Shown in pieces: positions 1-7,248 of a DNA stretch of 47,288 nucleotides. Every line of letters starts with the position of its first letter. Position 1 is the stretch's first letter. A program made the translations under genes and the position numbers. The notes below the pieces were generated by a model that was not told where the DNA came from, did not search any database, and was given only the letters and a program-made list of their open reading frames with translations. Source of the DNA: Bacteroidaceae bacterium (GTDB lineage: Bacteria; Bacteroidota; Bacteroidia; Bacteroidales; Bacteroidaceae); assembly GCA_017615125.1 (NCBI GenBank), contig JAGAAS010000053.1:1-47288 (forward strand), written 5' to 3'.

Positions 1-210
1 AGACAAAAAAGTATACCGAGGGGGATAGACAACTGCTTACAATCCGTAACTTGTCCCCCCCCAAAAAAAAAAGCCAACTTCGGCCTGCACAAAACCCCGT
101 TCTTGCCCTTCGTATTCCCCACCCTCCAGTCACAAAAAGGCCCTCTTCGCAACCAAAAACGCAGACTTCCCAATCCTTTTTTCACCACTTACATCTTAAC
201 ACATAAATTA

Positions 211-302
211 TTCTTTCTACATACGGCGAGATTCCTTCTTCAAAAAATTTTTTTCCTTCTCGAAAAATGTTTTTTCTTTCTTCATATCGCGTGACGGAGA
301 AG
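211..302 (-). repeat. Dispersed A/T-rich repeat, copy 1
   Basis: Read on the minus strand this copy carries TTTTTCGAGAAGGAAAAAAA, then GAAGAAGGAATCTCGCCGTA and a TGTAGAAAGAA end. The same modules recur near 7163, 16807, 30672 and 34136. It lies beyond the terminator of the DUF4332 gene. Function is unknown. Confidence 0.65.
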
Positions 303-309
303 GGGAAAA

Positions 310-368
310 GGACCTTTGGGTCTTTAAGAACATTAAGGACCTTAAAAACTTTAAAGACCTTGAGGTCT
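310..368. repeat. GACCTT-type short repeats
   Basis: A run of degenerate 9-10 bp units related to GGACCTT/AAGGTCT, including AAGGACCTTAA and AAAGACCTTGAGG. A similar run occurs at about 952-990 on the other side of the DUF4332 gene. The units are partly self-complementary. Confidence 0.5.
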
Positions 369-386
369 GCCTCTTGAAAACAGAAA

Positions 387-407
387 AGAGAGCCTTTTGG
401 GCTCTCT
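387..407 (-). terminator. Intrinsic terminator of the DUF4332 gene
   Basis: On the minus strand the sequence is AGAGAGCC, a five-base loop, then GGCTCTCT followed by TTTCTGTTTTC. It is 30 bp past the stop codon of the upstream minus-strand gene. Confidence 0.8.
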
Positions 408-437
408 CTTCGTGTTTTGCGGATGAAACCGACGGCA

Positions 438-845
438 TCAATAGGTGATCAGCGGCTCCAGTTCCTTGGCCTGAGCAATCATCTTCTCCAGCTCCGTAAC
501 GGAGGGAACGCGGTTGCAGAGGTTCTTCTCGTCGTTAACGGCTACCAGCTTGGGCTGGAGGTTGGCCGGTACGCGATGACGGAACTCCTTGACGGTGTCA
601 ACGCCAGCAGCTTCGAGCAGCTCGGCAAACTGGCCGGCGATGCCCTTGATGCGGAACAGGTCGGCATGGTTCGTCCACTTCAGGATCAGCTTCTCGCTGA
701 TGCCAGTGGCTTCTGCCAGTGCTACGCGGCCTTTCTTGGCTGCACATTTCTCAAGTAAATCCTCGGTGGTCTTAATGCCTGCTGCCTGCAGTTTCTCTGC
801 ATAAACAGGGCCGATGCCCTCTACGTCGATAATTTTGTAACCCAT
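438..845 (-). CDS. DUF4332-type helix-hairpin-helix protein
   Basis: A 135-residue soluble protein with no signal peptide. It opens with a helix-hairpin-helix-like motif (IDVEGIGPVYAEKLQAAGI, about residues 6-24) and has a second one near residues 65-82 (LFRIKGIAGQFAELLEAAGV). This is the pattern of DUF4332 proteins, which resemble the DNA-binding HhH units of polymerases and ligases. DNA or nucleic-acid contact is an inference from the fold and no enzymatic motif is visible. The gene is monocistronic: it has its own promoter (886-917) and terminator (387-407). The ATG at 845 fits the predicted transcription start about 35 nt upstream. Confidence 0.8.
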   Translation of the reverse strand: MGYKIIDVEGIGPVYAEKLQAAGIKTTEDLLEKCAAKKGRVALAEATGISEKLILKWTNHADLFRIKGIAGQFAELLEAAGVDTVKEFRHRVPANLQPKLVAVNDEKNLCNRVPSVTELEKMIAQAKELEPLITY

Positions 846-885
846 AATAATTAGATCTAAAAAGTTGTGAAAATATTTTCGCGGG

Positions 886-917
886 TAAAAGTAGGTTTTC
901 TTTTTTGTACTTCCAAA
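886..917 (-). promoter_or_regulatory. Promoter of the DUF4332 gene
   Basis: Minus strand: -33 TTTG (914-917), a 20-bp spacer, then the -7 box TActTTTa (886-893), one base off the Bacteroidota consensus TAnnTTTG. The start codon follows about 40 bp downstream. Confidence 0.6.
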
Positions 918-951
918 TAAAAAAGCAGGAATTTTTCAAAAAAGTTTAGCC

Positions 952-990
952 GACGGACCTTAACGACCTAAAAGACCTTGAAGACTTCAG
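952..990. repeat. GACCTT-type short repeats, second run
   Basis: Consecutive degenerate units GGACCTTAACG, ACCTAAAAG, ACCTTGAAG and ACTTCAGG, resembling the run at 310-368. It lies between the 3' end of the lysozyme-fold gene and the promoter of the DUF4332 gene, just before the former's stop codon. Confidence 0.45.
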
Positions 991-994
991 GGGG

Positions 995-1753
995 CTATCG
1001 CCTCCACCAGGGGAACCGCCGCCGGGGTTTGGGGACGGGGGCTGGACGTACGCTGAGGTAGCGGGCAAGGGCCATGTCGGCATAGGAGTAATAGACGGTG
1101 GTCTCGTGCGCCACGAAGTCGGTATGATAGCGTGGGATGGTGCTCTCGCGCATCACCTTCTCGGCTGGTGCCGTAAAGGAATAGTTGTAGGCTGTGGCAA
1201 GGAAACGCACGCGCGTCGTGTCGTCCATTTCCTTGAGTTCCGGGTACTGGCGGGGCACCACATGCAGGAACATGGCAAGGTAGACGCATTGCTGCTCGGT
1301 GGAACAGAGCCGTTCGAGACGGCGCTTGCGGTTGAACTTGTCATCGGAAAGGTCGAACGTTAGCCCGTACTTCTTGGGTAGCTCCGATTCCATCCAGAGC
1401 TTTTCGAGCCCCTCGGCAAAGGTAGCCTTCATCTGGAAGACGCCGATGGAGAAATTGCCTTTCTCGGAGCCTCCGTGAGCATAGAGACGGCGCATGGTGG
1501 CCTTCTCGATGCGGTCGCGGAAAAAGGAGTATCGCACCAGCTCGGGGAAGACAATGGACTCGGCCAGCAGAGGGTCAACCTCGTAACGGGCGAAGATGGA
1601 GTCCCAGACGGCACGGTTCTCCTGAAGATAAGCCTCTGCCCCACTCCAGTTCTCACCGAAAATCTCGGCATACTCGGCATCGGTGAGCGCGTGCAACGCT
1701 CCCGGCATACCCAACAGAAAGGAAAGGAGAAGGTACAGGGCTCGTTTCTTCAT
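995..1753 (-). CDS. Secreted lysozyme-fold (transglycosylase-like) protein
   Basis: A 252-residue protein with an N-terminal signal peptide (MKKRALYLLLSFLLGMPGALHA). The order of motifs is that of the lysozyme/SLT superfamily: a Glu in FPELVRY (Glu71, the likely catalytic acid), then GNFSIGVFQMK (99-109), corresponding to GLMQI, and TAYNYS (187-192), corresponding to AYNAG. Peptidoglycan cleavage in the periplasm is therefore plausible, but overall similarity to classical lytic transglycosylases is weak and activity is an inference. It starts 12 bp after the GH125 stop and is almost certainly co-transcribed with it. The C-terminus is rich in Pro and Arg. Confidence 0.65.
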   Translation of the reverse strand: MKKRALYLLLSFLLGMPGALHALTDAEYAEIFGENWSGAEAYLQENRAVWDSIFARYEVDPLLAESIVFPELVRYSFFRDRIEKATMRRLYAHGGSEKGNFSIGVFQMKATFAEGLEKLWMESELPKKYGLTFDLSDDKFNRKRRLERLCSTEQQCVYLAMFLHVVPRQYPELKEMDDTTRVRFLATAYNYSFTAPAEKVMRESTIPRYHTDFVAHETTVYYSYADMALARYLSVRPAPVPKPRRRFPWWRR

Positions 1754-1765
1754 CGGACGGAGAGG

Positions 1766-3259
1766 TTACTGCAGGCTGTTCAGGAGGTCTACCTTCCCTT
1801 CGTCAACCAACTTGATGATCAGCTCGCCAAAAAGCGTGTTGGCCCAAGCAAACCACGAGCGTGTGAAGTTCTGGGGATCGTTGACATGGAAGGTCTCGTG
1901 CATGAATCCTGTGCCGGCATCGGTATCGAGGAGAGTCTGCAAGCACCAGCGGACCTCCTCGTCACCCTTCGCATTATTCTCAGCGGTAAAGGCACGCATG
2001 ATGATGCTCATGGGCCAAATCATGTCAAATCCCACGTGAGGACCGCCGATGCCCTCGCCAGCCGTACCGCTGAAGAAGTAGGGATTGTCGTGACTCCAGA
2101 CGAAACGACGCGTGTTGCGGTAAACAGGGTCTTTGAAGTCAACACCGCCCAGGTAAGCCATAGCGAGGAGCGAGGGCACGTTGGCGTCGTCCATAAGATA
2201 CTGATTTCCAAATCCGTCAACCTCAAAGGCATAGATTTTTCCATACTTCGGATGCTTGTAGACGGCATATTTCTTGAGAGCCTTGCTCACCTCCTTCGAG
2301 AGCTCACGGCACTCCTTCGCCAGATCCTTGCTGTTGCCATACTTCACAGAAGAGAGTATCTCGGCCGTCTTGTCGAGGACGCTTACTGCAAAGAAGTTGG
2401 AGGGGATGAGGAAGGGGAAGGTCGTAGCATCGTCGCTGGGACGGAAGGAGCTGGCAATGAGCCCGACAGGGTTGATAGGTTGCCCCCACCCGCTGTTGTA
2501 CTGCGTATCGGAGGCACGCTCGGTGCGACGCTGGAAGTTGTAGGAACCGTGTCCCTCCTTGCGCTGCTGGTCGCGGAAGGTGGCAAGGATGAGGGCTACG
2601 GCATTCGTCCAGTCGTCGGTGCGGAAGATGCTGTCGTCGCCCGTAGCCTTCCAGTAAGCATAAGCCAGGCGGAGGGGATAGCACAACGAGTCAATCTCCC
2701 ACTTGCGCTCGTGAAGCTCAGGCTTCATGGCCGTACGGTCGCTCATCCACTCGCTGCCGGTAGCACCCATGTTGAAGGCGTTGGCATAGGGGTCGATGAG
2801 GATGCACTTGAGCTGGCGGAGTATCACGCCGCGAATGAGTTTCTGCAGCTCAGGGTCGGAAGCACAGAGCTGCACGTAAGGATAGACCTGTGCCCCGCTG
2901 TCGCGCAGCCACATGGCATGAATGTCGCCGGTATAGACGAACGTATCGTCGGCCCCATCGAAGTGAACGGTCGTGTCAAGGGTGTTGGGGAAGCAGTTCT
3001 CGAACATCCACACGAGCTTGTGATTGGTAAGCAGATGCTTGATTGCCTGAATCTTGGCTTCAACGGCATGCGACGTGAACAGCCGCTGCTCAGGAGCCGG
3101 CCGGTTGGAAACAAACGTGGAGACGGTCACCTCCTCACGCGGTGTATCGGAAGCTAACGACTGCGCAGGCATGTCGATAACATTTTTTTTGCCCCCATTA
3201 CAAGCTGCGAGGATAAGCAGCAGAGCAAAACCCAAAACTTTGGATAAGTTGTTTTTCAT
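1766..3259 (-). CDS. Glycoside hydrolase family 125 lipoprotein (exo-alpha-1,6-mannosidase)
   Basis: A 497-residue protein of the GH125 (DUF1237) family, whose characterised members remove terminal non-reducing alpha-1,6-mannose from mannan or N-glycans. The N-terminus is a lipoprotein signal (LLLILAAC, lipid Cys at about residue 20), so it is probably anchored to a membrane. Family-typical stretches are GDIHAMWLRDSGAQVYPY (about 112-129), TGSEWMSDR (about 167-175) and SGTAGEGIGGPHVGFDMIWP near residue 405. Length matches the family. It is the first gene of a two-gene operon with the lysozyme-fold protein and diverges from pgk. The natural substrate is not evident because no SusC/D pair is nearby. 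Confidence 0.92.
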   Translation of the reverse strand: MKNNLSKVLGFALLLILAACNGGKKNVIDMPAQSLASDTPREEVTVSTFVSNRPAPEQRLFTSHAVEAKIQAIKHLLTNHKLVWMFENCFPNTLDTTVHFDGADDTFVYTGDIHAMWLRDSGAQVYPYVQLCASDPELQKLIRGVILRQLKCILIDPYANAFNMGATGSEWMSDRTAMKPELHERKWEIDSLCYPLRLAYAYWKATGDDSIFRTDDWTNAVALILATFRDQQRKEGHGSYNFQRRTERASDTQYNSGWGQPINPVGLIASSFRPSDDATTFPFLIPSNFFAVSVLDKTAEILSSVKYGNSKDLAKECRELSKEVSKALKKYAVYKHPKYGKIYAFEVDGFGNQYLMDDANVPSLLAMAYLGGVDFKDPVYRNTRRFVWSHDNPYFFSGTAGEGIGGPHVGFDMIWPMSIIMRAFTAENNAKGDEEVRWCLQTLLDTDAGTGFMHETFHVNDPQNFTRSWFAWANTLFGELIIKLVDEGKVDLLNSLQ

Positions 3260-3305
3260 AATAGCTATTTAAAAAGGTATAATACATGCTTCTTGGTCGA
3301 TGGCA

Positions 3306-3313
3306 CAAAATTA
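3306..3313 (-). promoter_or_regulatory. -7 box of the GH125 operon
   Basis: Minus strand TAatTTTG, a match to TAnnTTTG, 46 bp upstream of the start codon. No clear -33 element was seen. Confidence 0.6.
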
Positions 3314-3450
3314 GTGAAAAATTGAAGAATTTGTCACATGTACCTTGCATTTTTTTGAACTTTTTCTTTACCCACGAACAAAAAGAAAGCATTGGCGCAG
3401 GATATGCTTACTTTTTTCAGAAAAAATTTCGTCGGTTTCTTTGTTTTTCC

Positions 3451-3458
3451 TATCTTTG
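3451..3458 (+). promoter_or_regulatory. -7 box of pgk
   Basis: TAtcTTTG, an exact match to the Bacteroidota -7 consensus, 44 bp upstream of the ATG at 3503. Its position shows that an open frame extending upstream to 3392 is not the real start. Confidence 0.75.
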
Positions 3459-3502
3459 CGGTGCCTATAGAAACAAAGTTTTTCAACCATAATTTTTGTA
3501 AT

Positions 3503-4756
3503 ATGACTATTGATCAATTTAACTTCAAAAGCAAAAAAGCTTTTGTACGAGTAGACTTCAACGTTCCCTTGAACGAAGAGTTCGCCATTACCGACGACAC
3601 CCGCATCCGCGCAGCCCTTCCCACCCTGAAGAAGATCCTCGCCGACGGCGGACGTCTCATCATCGCCTCACATCTTGGCCGTCCCAAGAAAAATCCCGAC
3701 CCCAAATATAGTCTGAAGCATGTTGTAAGTCATGTCAGCGAGCTTCTCGGCGTAGACGTCAAGTTTGCCGACGACTGCCAGAAGGCTCAGGAAATGGTTG
3801 CTGCCCTCAAGGACGGCGAAGCCCTGCTGCTTGAGAACCTCCGCTTCTATGCCGAAGAGGAAGGCAAGCCCAGAGGACTGGCCGAAGATGCCACCGAAGA
3901 AGAGACCAAGGCTGCCAAGAAAGCCGTCAAGGAGAGCCAGAAGGCCTTCACGAAGGTTCTTGCCGACTATGCCGACTGCTATGTGAACGATGCCTTCGGT
4001 ACGGCACACCGCGCACATGCCAGCACAGCCCTCATCGCCGACTACTTCGACAAAGACCACAAGATGTTCGGCTACCTGATGGAAAAAGAGGTGAAAGCCG
4101 TCAACAAAGTCATGAACGACATCCATCGTCCTTTCGTTGCCATCATGGGCGGCTCGAAGGTGAGCACCAAGATAGAAATCATTGAGAACCTGCTCGGCAA
4201 GGTCGACACCCTCATCCTCGCCGGAGGTATGACCTACACCTTCATGAAGGCACAGGGCGGTACCGTGGGCAACTCCATCTGCGAGCTCGACAAGCTGGAC
4301 CTCGCCCTTGACATCATGAAGGAAGCCAAGGACAAAGGCGTTAAGCTGGTTCTTGCCACCGACTCGAAGGTTGCAGACGCTTTCAGCAACGATGCCAATA
4401 CGATGATTACAAGTTCGATGGAAATTCCCGACGGATGGGAAGGACTGGACATCGGCCCCAAGTCGATGGAACTGTTTGCCAACGCTATCAAGGGCGCCAA
4501 GACCATTCTCTGGAACGGCCCTACCGGCGTGTTCGAGATGGACAACTTCGCATTCGGAAGCAAGGCTGTGGCCGAGGCTATCGTCGAAGCCACCAAGAAC
4601 GGTGCCTTCTCACTCATCGGCGGAGGTGACTCAGTAGCCTGCATCAACAAGTTCGGACTTGCCGACAAGGTGAGCTACGTCAGCACAGGCGGAGGCGCAC
4701 TCCTCGAAGCTATCGAAGGCAAGGTGCTTCCCGGCATCGCCGCCATCGAGAAGTAA
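3503..4756 (+). CDS. pgk: Phosphoglycerate kinase
   Basis: Converts 1,3-bisphosphoglycerate and ADP to 3-phosphoglycerate and ATP in glycolysis (cytosolic). The 417-residue protein has the N-terminal substrate-domain signature VRVDFNVPL, the [12 protein letters not shown] arginine loop and LLLENLRF. In the C-terminal nucleotide domain it has [20 protein letters not shown] and the end motif [14 protein letters not shown]. Length and motifs are those of a complete, active enzyme. The start at 3503 was chosen over an in-frame start at 3392 because the extension would cover the promoter and encodes a non-conserved Phe-rich stretch. The TPR gene follows after 66 bp. Confidence 0.98.
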   Translation: MTIDQFNFKSKKAFVRVDFNVPLNEEFAITDDTRIRAALPTLKKILADGGRLIIASHLGRPKKNPDPKYSLKHVVSHVSELLGVDVKFADDCQKAQEMVAALKDGEALLLENLRFYAEEEGKPRGLAEDATEEETKAAKKAVKESQKAFTKVLADYADCYVNDAFGTAHRAHASTALIADYFDKDHKMFGYLMEKEVKAVNKVMNDIHRPFVAIMGGSKVSTKIEIIENLLGKVDTLILAGGMTYTFMKAQGGTVGNSICELDKLDLALDIMKEAKDKGVKLVLATDSKVADAFSNDANTMITSSMEIPDGWEGLDIGPKSMELFANAIKGAKTILWNGPTGVFEMDNFAFGSKAVAEAIVEATKNGAFSLIGGGDSVACINKFGLADKVSYVSTGGGALLEAIEGKVLPGIAAIEK

Positions 4757-4782
4757 TAAAATAAGGAAAAGAAAGAAAAATA

Positions 4783-4805
4783 GCTTTTCCCTTCTCGGGA
4801 AAGGC
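4783..4805 (+). other. Stem-loop between pgk and the TPR gene
   Basis: GCTTTTCCC, loop TTCTC, GGGAAAGGC: nine pairs including one G-U. No T-run follows, so it is a weak terminator candidate at best; it may stabilise or process the transcript. The CCCTTCTCG piece resembles the dispersed A/T-rich repeat. Confidence 0.5.
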
Positions 4806-4822
4806 ACAATAAAGCCTGTTGC

Positions 4823-6814
4823 ATGAACGTCAACGACATCGTACAACTGCTCATTAAGAACCGACTGCAGGAAGCATTAAATGCCCTGCAGCCGTTCTTT
4901 CTGGACGGATCTCAATGGGAACTCTCAAAGGAATATTCAGACATTTGCAACACGTATGCCACCCTACTTGACTATTTCAAGAGAGGCGTTGACGACAGCG
5001 AACGGCAGCGCGTACACAAGGACCTTGTCGGGCGGACGCTGCTGCTGACCGACCGGCTCCGGATAAAAGACCTTCCAATTCAGAGGAACGAATTCGGAGT
5101 CCCCTCGCTTTGGAATGCAAGCGATCTGTCCTCGGCACGCACGCTCCTTTTCTCCTCGCATACAAGCGATACCCAGGCATGCCTCCTTATCAGCAGCATG
5201 ACGCTCAGCCTCATGCGTGTCTTCGACCCCCTCAAGGTCATTCTTCTGAGCGAAGCATCTCTTTCTGAAAAGGACAGCATAGCCATCCGCGCCGTTACGT
5301 CCCTATTCATCTGTGTACGTCTGCACAGCGCCCGCCTACCCTTCTATCCCGACCTGCAGACACGCCTTCAGCTGCTCAGCGAGGACTCGGCGTTTACCGA
5401 GATGCTGTCCGACGTGGAGCTGCAGTTCATTCGCAGCCTCGACACAGAGCGTATCGAGCGGAAAATGAAGGAAGAGATCATCCCCTCGATGCTGCGCAAT
5501 CCCAAGCTCAAAGGCAAGCCCTTTATCACCAACGAAGACCTGACCGAAGACTCAGATCCCGACTGGGAAAAGTGGCTGCAGGAATCGGGCGTAGAGGAAA
5601 GCATCCAGGAACTTACCGAGATGCAGATGAACGGTGCCGATGTCTACATGGCCACCTTCTCGCAGCTCAAGGGCTACCCGTTCTTCCAAAAGATGGAGAA
5701 CTGGTTCCGTCCCTTCGACATCCACGACTCGGAGATAACCGATCTTTTCCCCGACGACGAGGACAGCTCTACCCTTCGCCAGCTGATTCTCCACTCGGGA
5801 ATCTTCTGCAACTCAGACAAGTACTCCTTCTGCCTCACCCTGAAGCAACTACCCAAGGAGCAGCTCAAAATGCTTCGCACGCAGATGAAAGAGCAGGAAG
5901 ACGCTATGCGCGAGGAGCATGCCGAGACGCTTGCCTCGCTGGAGGAGAAGAAAGGACAGCAGCTTTCGTCACGCACCCTTATCCGTCAGTATATTCAAGA
6001 TCTCTACCGGTTCTTCCATCTCCACTACACGCGCTCCCAATACGTCAATCCCTTCGAGGCATCCTGGCTGCAGCATACGGAAAAAGCGCTCTACGACATC
6101 TTCCAGATACAGCAGAAGAGCCTCCTCGCCATCATCGAGATGAACGCACGACGGAAAGACTATGCCTACGCGCTTGTTGTTTTCGACTTGCTGTTGAGCC
6201 GGTATCCTTCAGCTATGGATGCAACTCTCTGGCAAAAGCTTGGGCTCTGCCGGCAGCAGTCGGGAGACTTGCAAGGTGCTTTGGAAGCATTACGAACAGC
6301 CGATGCGTTAAGGCCTGATAATTACTGGACTACGCTTCACACGGCTCAATGCTACCGCGACTTGGGGAACTATTCCCGCGCCCTTGAGCACTATCGCCGA
6401 GCCGAAGGGATGAAGCCCGACAACCTGCAGCTCACGTACCAAACGGCACGTTGCCTGATGGAACAGGATATGTTCAACGAGGCTTTGCCCGTCCTCTACA
6501 AACTTGCCTACCACGAGCCCGACTCAATGAAGGTGATGCGTTCTTTACTTCACGCTTTACTTATGACGCACAAGCCTCAGAATGCAGAAAAATACGTCGA
6601 GACGATGCTCAAAGAACACTTTCACGACATCCAGCCGACAGATTGGTTCACCATCGGCTGCCAACTTTGGCTGACGGAAAAGCGAGAAGAAGCCGTCAAT
6701 TGCTGGAAACAAATGAAAATGCAGGATTTCGACGTCAAGCAAATGCTTCGATATGGATTCGATGAGTCGGACCTCATCTATATCAGAGACTTATGCGCCA
6801 TGAAGATCCAATAA
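4823..6814 (+). CDS. Tetratricopeptide-repeat protein
   Basis: A 663-residue protein without a signal peptide. The C-terminal part contains tandem TPR helices: LWQKLGLCRQQSGDLQGALE, YWTTLHTAQCYRDLGNYSRA and LTYQTARCLMEQDMFNEALP (about residues 470-590), each with the usual small/large residue pattern. The N-terminal 430 residues are helical, rich in acidic and Leu residues, and have a charged segment near 350-380 that could form a coiled coil. No enzymatic motif is seen. TPR arrays mediate protein-protein contact, so a scaffold role is the safest reading. It lies 66 bp downstream of pgk and may be read through from it. Confidence 0.8.
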   Translation: MNVNDIVQLLIKNRLQEALNALQPFFLDGSQWELSKEYSDICNTYATLLDYFKRGVDDSERQRVHKDLVGRTLLLTDRLRIKDLPIQRNEFGVPSLWNASDLSSARTLLFSSHTSDTQACLLISSMTLSLMRVFDPLKVILLSEASLSEKDSIAIRAVTSLFICVRLHSARLPFYPDLQTRLQLLSEDSAFTEMLSDVELQFIRSLDTERIERKMKEEIIPSMLRNPKLKGKPFITNEDLTEDSDPDWEKWLQESGVEESIQELTEMQMNGADVYMATFSQLKGYPFFQKMENWFRPFDIHDSEITDLFPDDEDSSTLRQLILHSGIFCNSDKYSFCLTLKQLPKEQLKMLRTQMKEQEDAMREEHAETLASLEEKKGQQLSSRTLIRQYIQDLYRFFHLHYTRSQYVNPFEASWLQHTEKALYDIFQIQQKSLLAIIEMNARRKDYAYALVVFDLLLSRYPSAMDATLWQKLGLCRQQSGDLQGALEALRTADALRPDNYWTTLHTAQCYRDLGNYSRALEHYRRAEGMKPDNLQLTYQTARCLMEQDMFNEALPVLYKLAYHEPDSMKVMRSLLHALLMTHKPQNAEKYVETMLKEHFHDIQPTDWFTIGCQLWLTEKREEAVNCWKQMKMQDFDVKQMLRYGFDESDLIYIRDLCAMKIQ

Positions 6815-6903
6815 CAAGACTTCGTCACCCAAAGCAAAACTCCTCAGTCAGCACCAACATTTACCCGCAAAGGAAAAACAGATAATACTGAAGGAATAGG
6901 CAT

Positions 6904-6969
6904 AAAAAAAGAAGGCCGTCCTCTCGACGACCAATCTTTCAACTTTAAAAATCTAATACCATGAAAAAC
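6904..6969 (-). ncRNA. Candidate small RNA with its own promoter and terminator
   Basis: On the minus strand a near-perfect promoter (-33 CTTG, 19 bp, -7 TAccTTTG) is followed after about 40 nt by an intrinsic terminator: GGTCGTC, loop GAGAG, GACGGCC (seven pairs including one G-U), then TTCTTTTTTT. The predicted transcript is about 66 nt. It contains only a five-codon frame (ATG GTA TTA GAT TTT TAA). The unit points opposite to both neighbours, so it is neither a leader nor a 3' UTR product. Bacteroidales-specific small RNA families with this promoter-RNA-terminator layout are known (for example Bacteroidales-1), but I cannot assign it to one from memory. Confidence 0.6.
6914..6932 (-). terminator. 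Terminator of the small RNA candidate
   Basis: Minus strand GGTCGTC / GACGGCC stem with a GAGAG loop, directly followed by TTC and seven T. A textbook intrinsic terminator. Confidence 0.8.
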
Positions 6970-6975
6970 ACGTTG

Positions 6976-7005
6976 CAAAGGTACGCACTTTTTTCGTATC
7001 TGCAA
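6976..7005 (-). promoter_or_regulatory. Promoter of the small RNA candidate
   Basis: Minus strand: TTG core of the -33 element at 7003-7005, a 19-bp spacer, then TAccTTTG at 6976-6983. Transcription should begin near 6969. Confidence 0.7.
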
Positions 7006-7061
7006 GCAAAATGGCAAAAAAATATGTTCTTTAACATTATTTTACGTTAAAAGCGCTTTTT

Positions 7062-7094
7062 TTTGCAATAATTCCCACAAAAATGTTACCTTTG
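7062..7094 (+). promoter_or_regulatory. Promoter of the oxidoreductase-DUF1080 operon
   Basis: -33 TTTG (7062-7065), a 21-bp spacer, -7 TAccTTTG (7087-7094). The start codon is 154 bp further on, giving an unusually long leader that includes a copy of the dispersed repeat. Confidence 0.75.
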
Positions 7095-7162
7095 TGGAAA
7101 ATGAACGCCAGCAAGCAACGATTTTTCTTTAATGAACCAAAGATATGGATTAATCATCAAAA

Positions 7163-7240
7163 TTTTTTCTTTCTACATCTCGCCGTATGAAGAAAGAAAA
7201 AAAATTTTCCCTTCTCGAAAAAAATTTATTCTTTCTAAAT
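7163..7240 (+). repeat. Dispersed A/T-rich repeat, copy 2
   Basis: Contains ATCTCGCCGTATGAAGAAAG, then a run of A and T and CCCTTCTCGAAAAAAATTTA. It is flanked by TTCTTTCTA at both ends, and is inside the predicted 5' UTR of the oxidoreductase gene. Confidence 0.65.
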
Positions 7241-7248
7241 AATTCAAC

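Larger units (their letters stand above)
1..437. other. Intergenic region without a recognisable gene
   Basis: No convincing coding region was seen here. The stretch holds an imperfect hairpin near 20-60 (GGGGG and GACAA pairing with TTGTC and CCCCC across an 18-nt loop, followed by a run of A), copy 1 of the dispersed A/T-rich repeat (about 211-302), a run of GACCTT-type short repeats (about 310-368) and the terminator of the next minus-strand gene (387-407). Short open frames here are made of low-complexity Lys/Phe/Leu codons and look spurious. Confidence 0.6.
6815..7248. other. Intergenic region with an sRNA candidate and a long leader
   Basis: No protein gene was accepted here. The left half contains a minus-strand promoter-RNA-terminator unit (6904-7005). 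The right half contains the plus-strand promoter (7062-7094) and about 150-nt leader of the oxidoreductase operon, including copy 2 of the dispersed A/T-rich repeat (7163-7240). A 29-codon plus-strand frame at 6961-7050 overlaps the small-RNA promoter and looks accidental. Confidence 0.6.

Noticed and set aside
1475-3157. A 560-codon open frame on the plus strand
   Set aside because: It is antisense to the clearly recognisable GH125 and lysozyme-fold genes and has no recognisable domain; it is a by-product of codon bias in the real genes.
3392-3502. N-terminal extension of phosphoglycerate kinase
   Set aside because: It spans the -7 promoter box and encodes a Phe-rich sequence absent from the family.
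6961-7050. A 29-codon plus-strand frame starting MKNTLQRYALF
   Set aside because: It overlaps the minus-strand small-RNA promoter, has no promoter of its own, and looks accidental.
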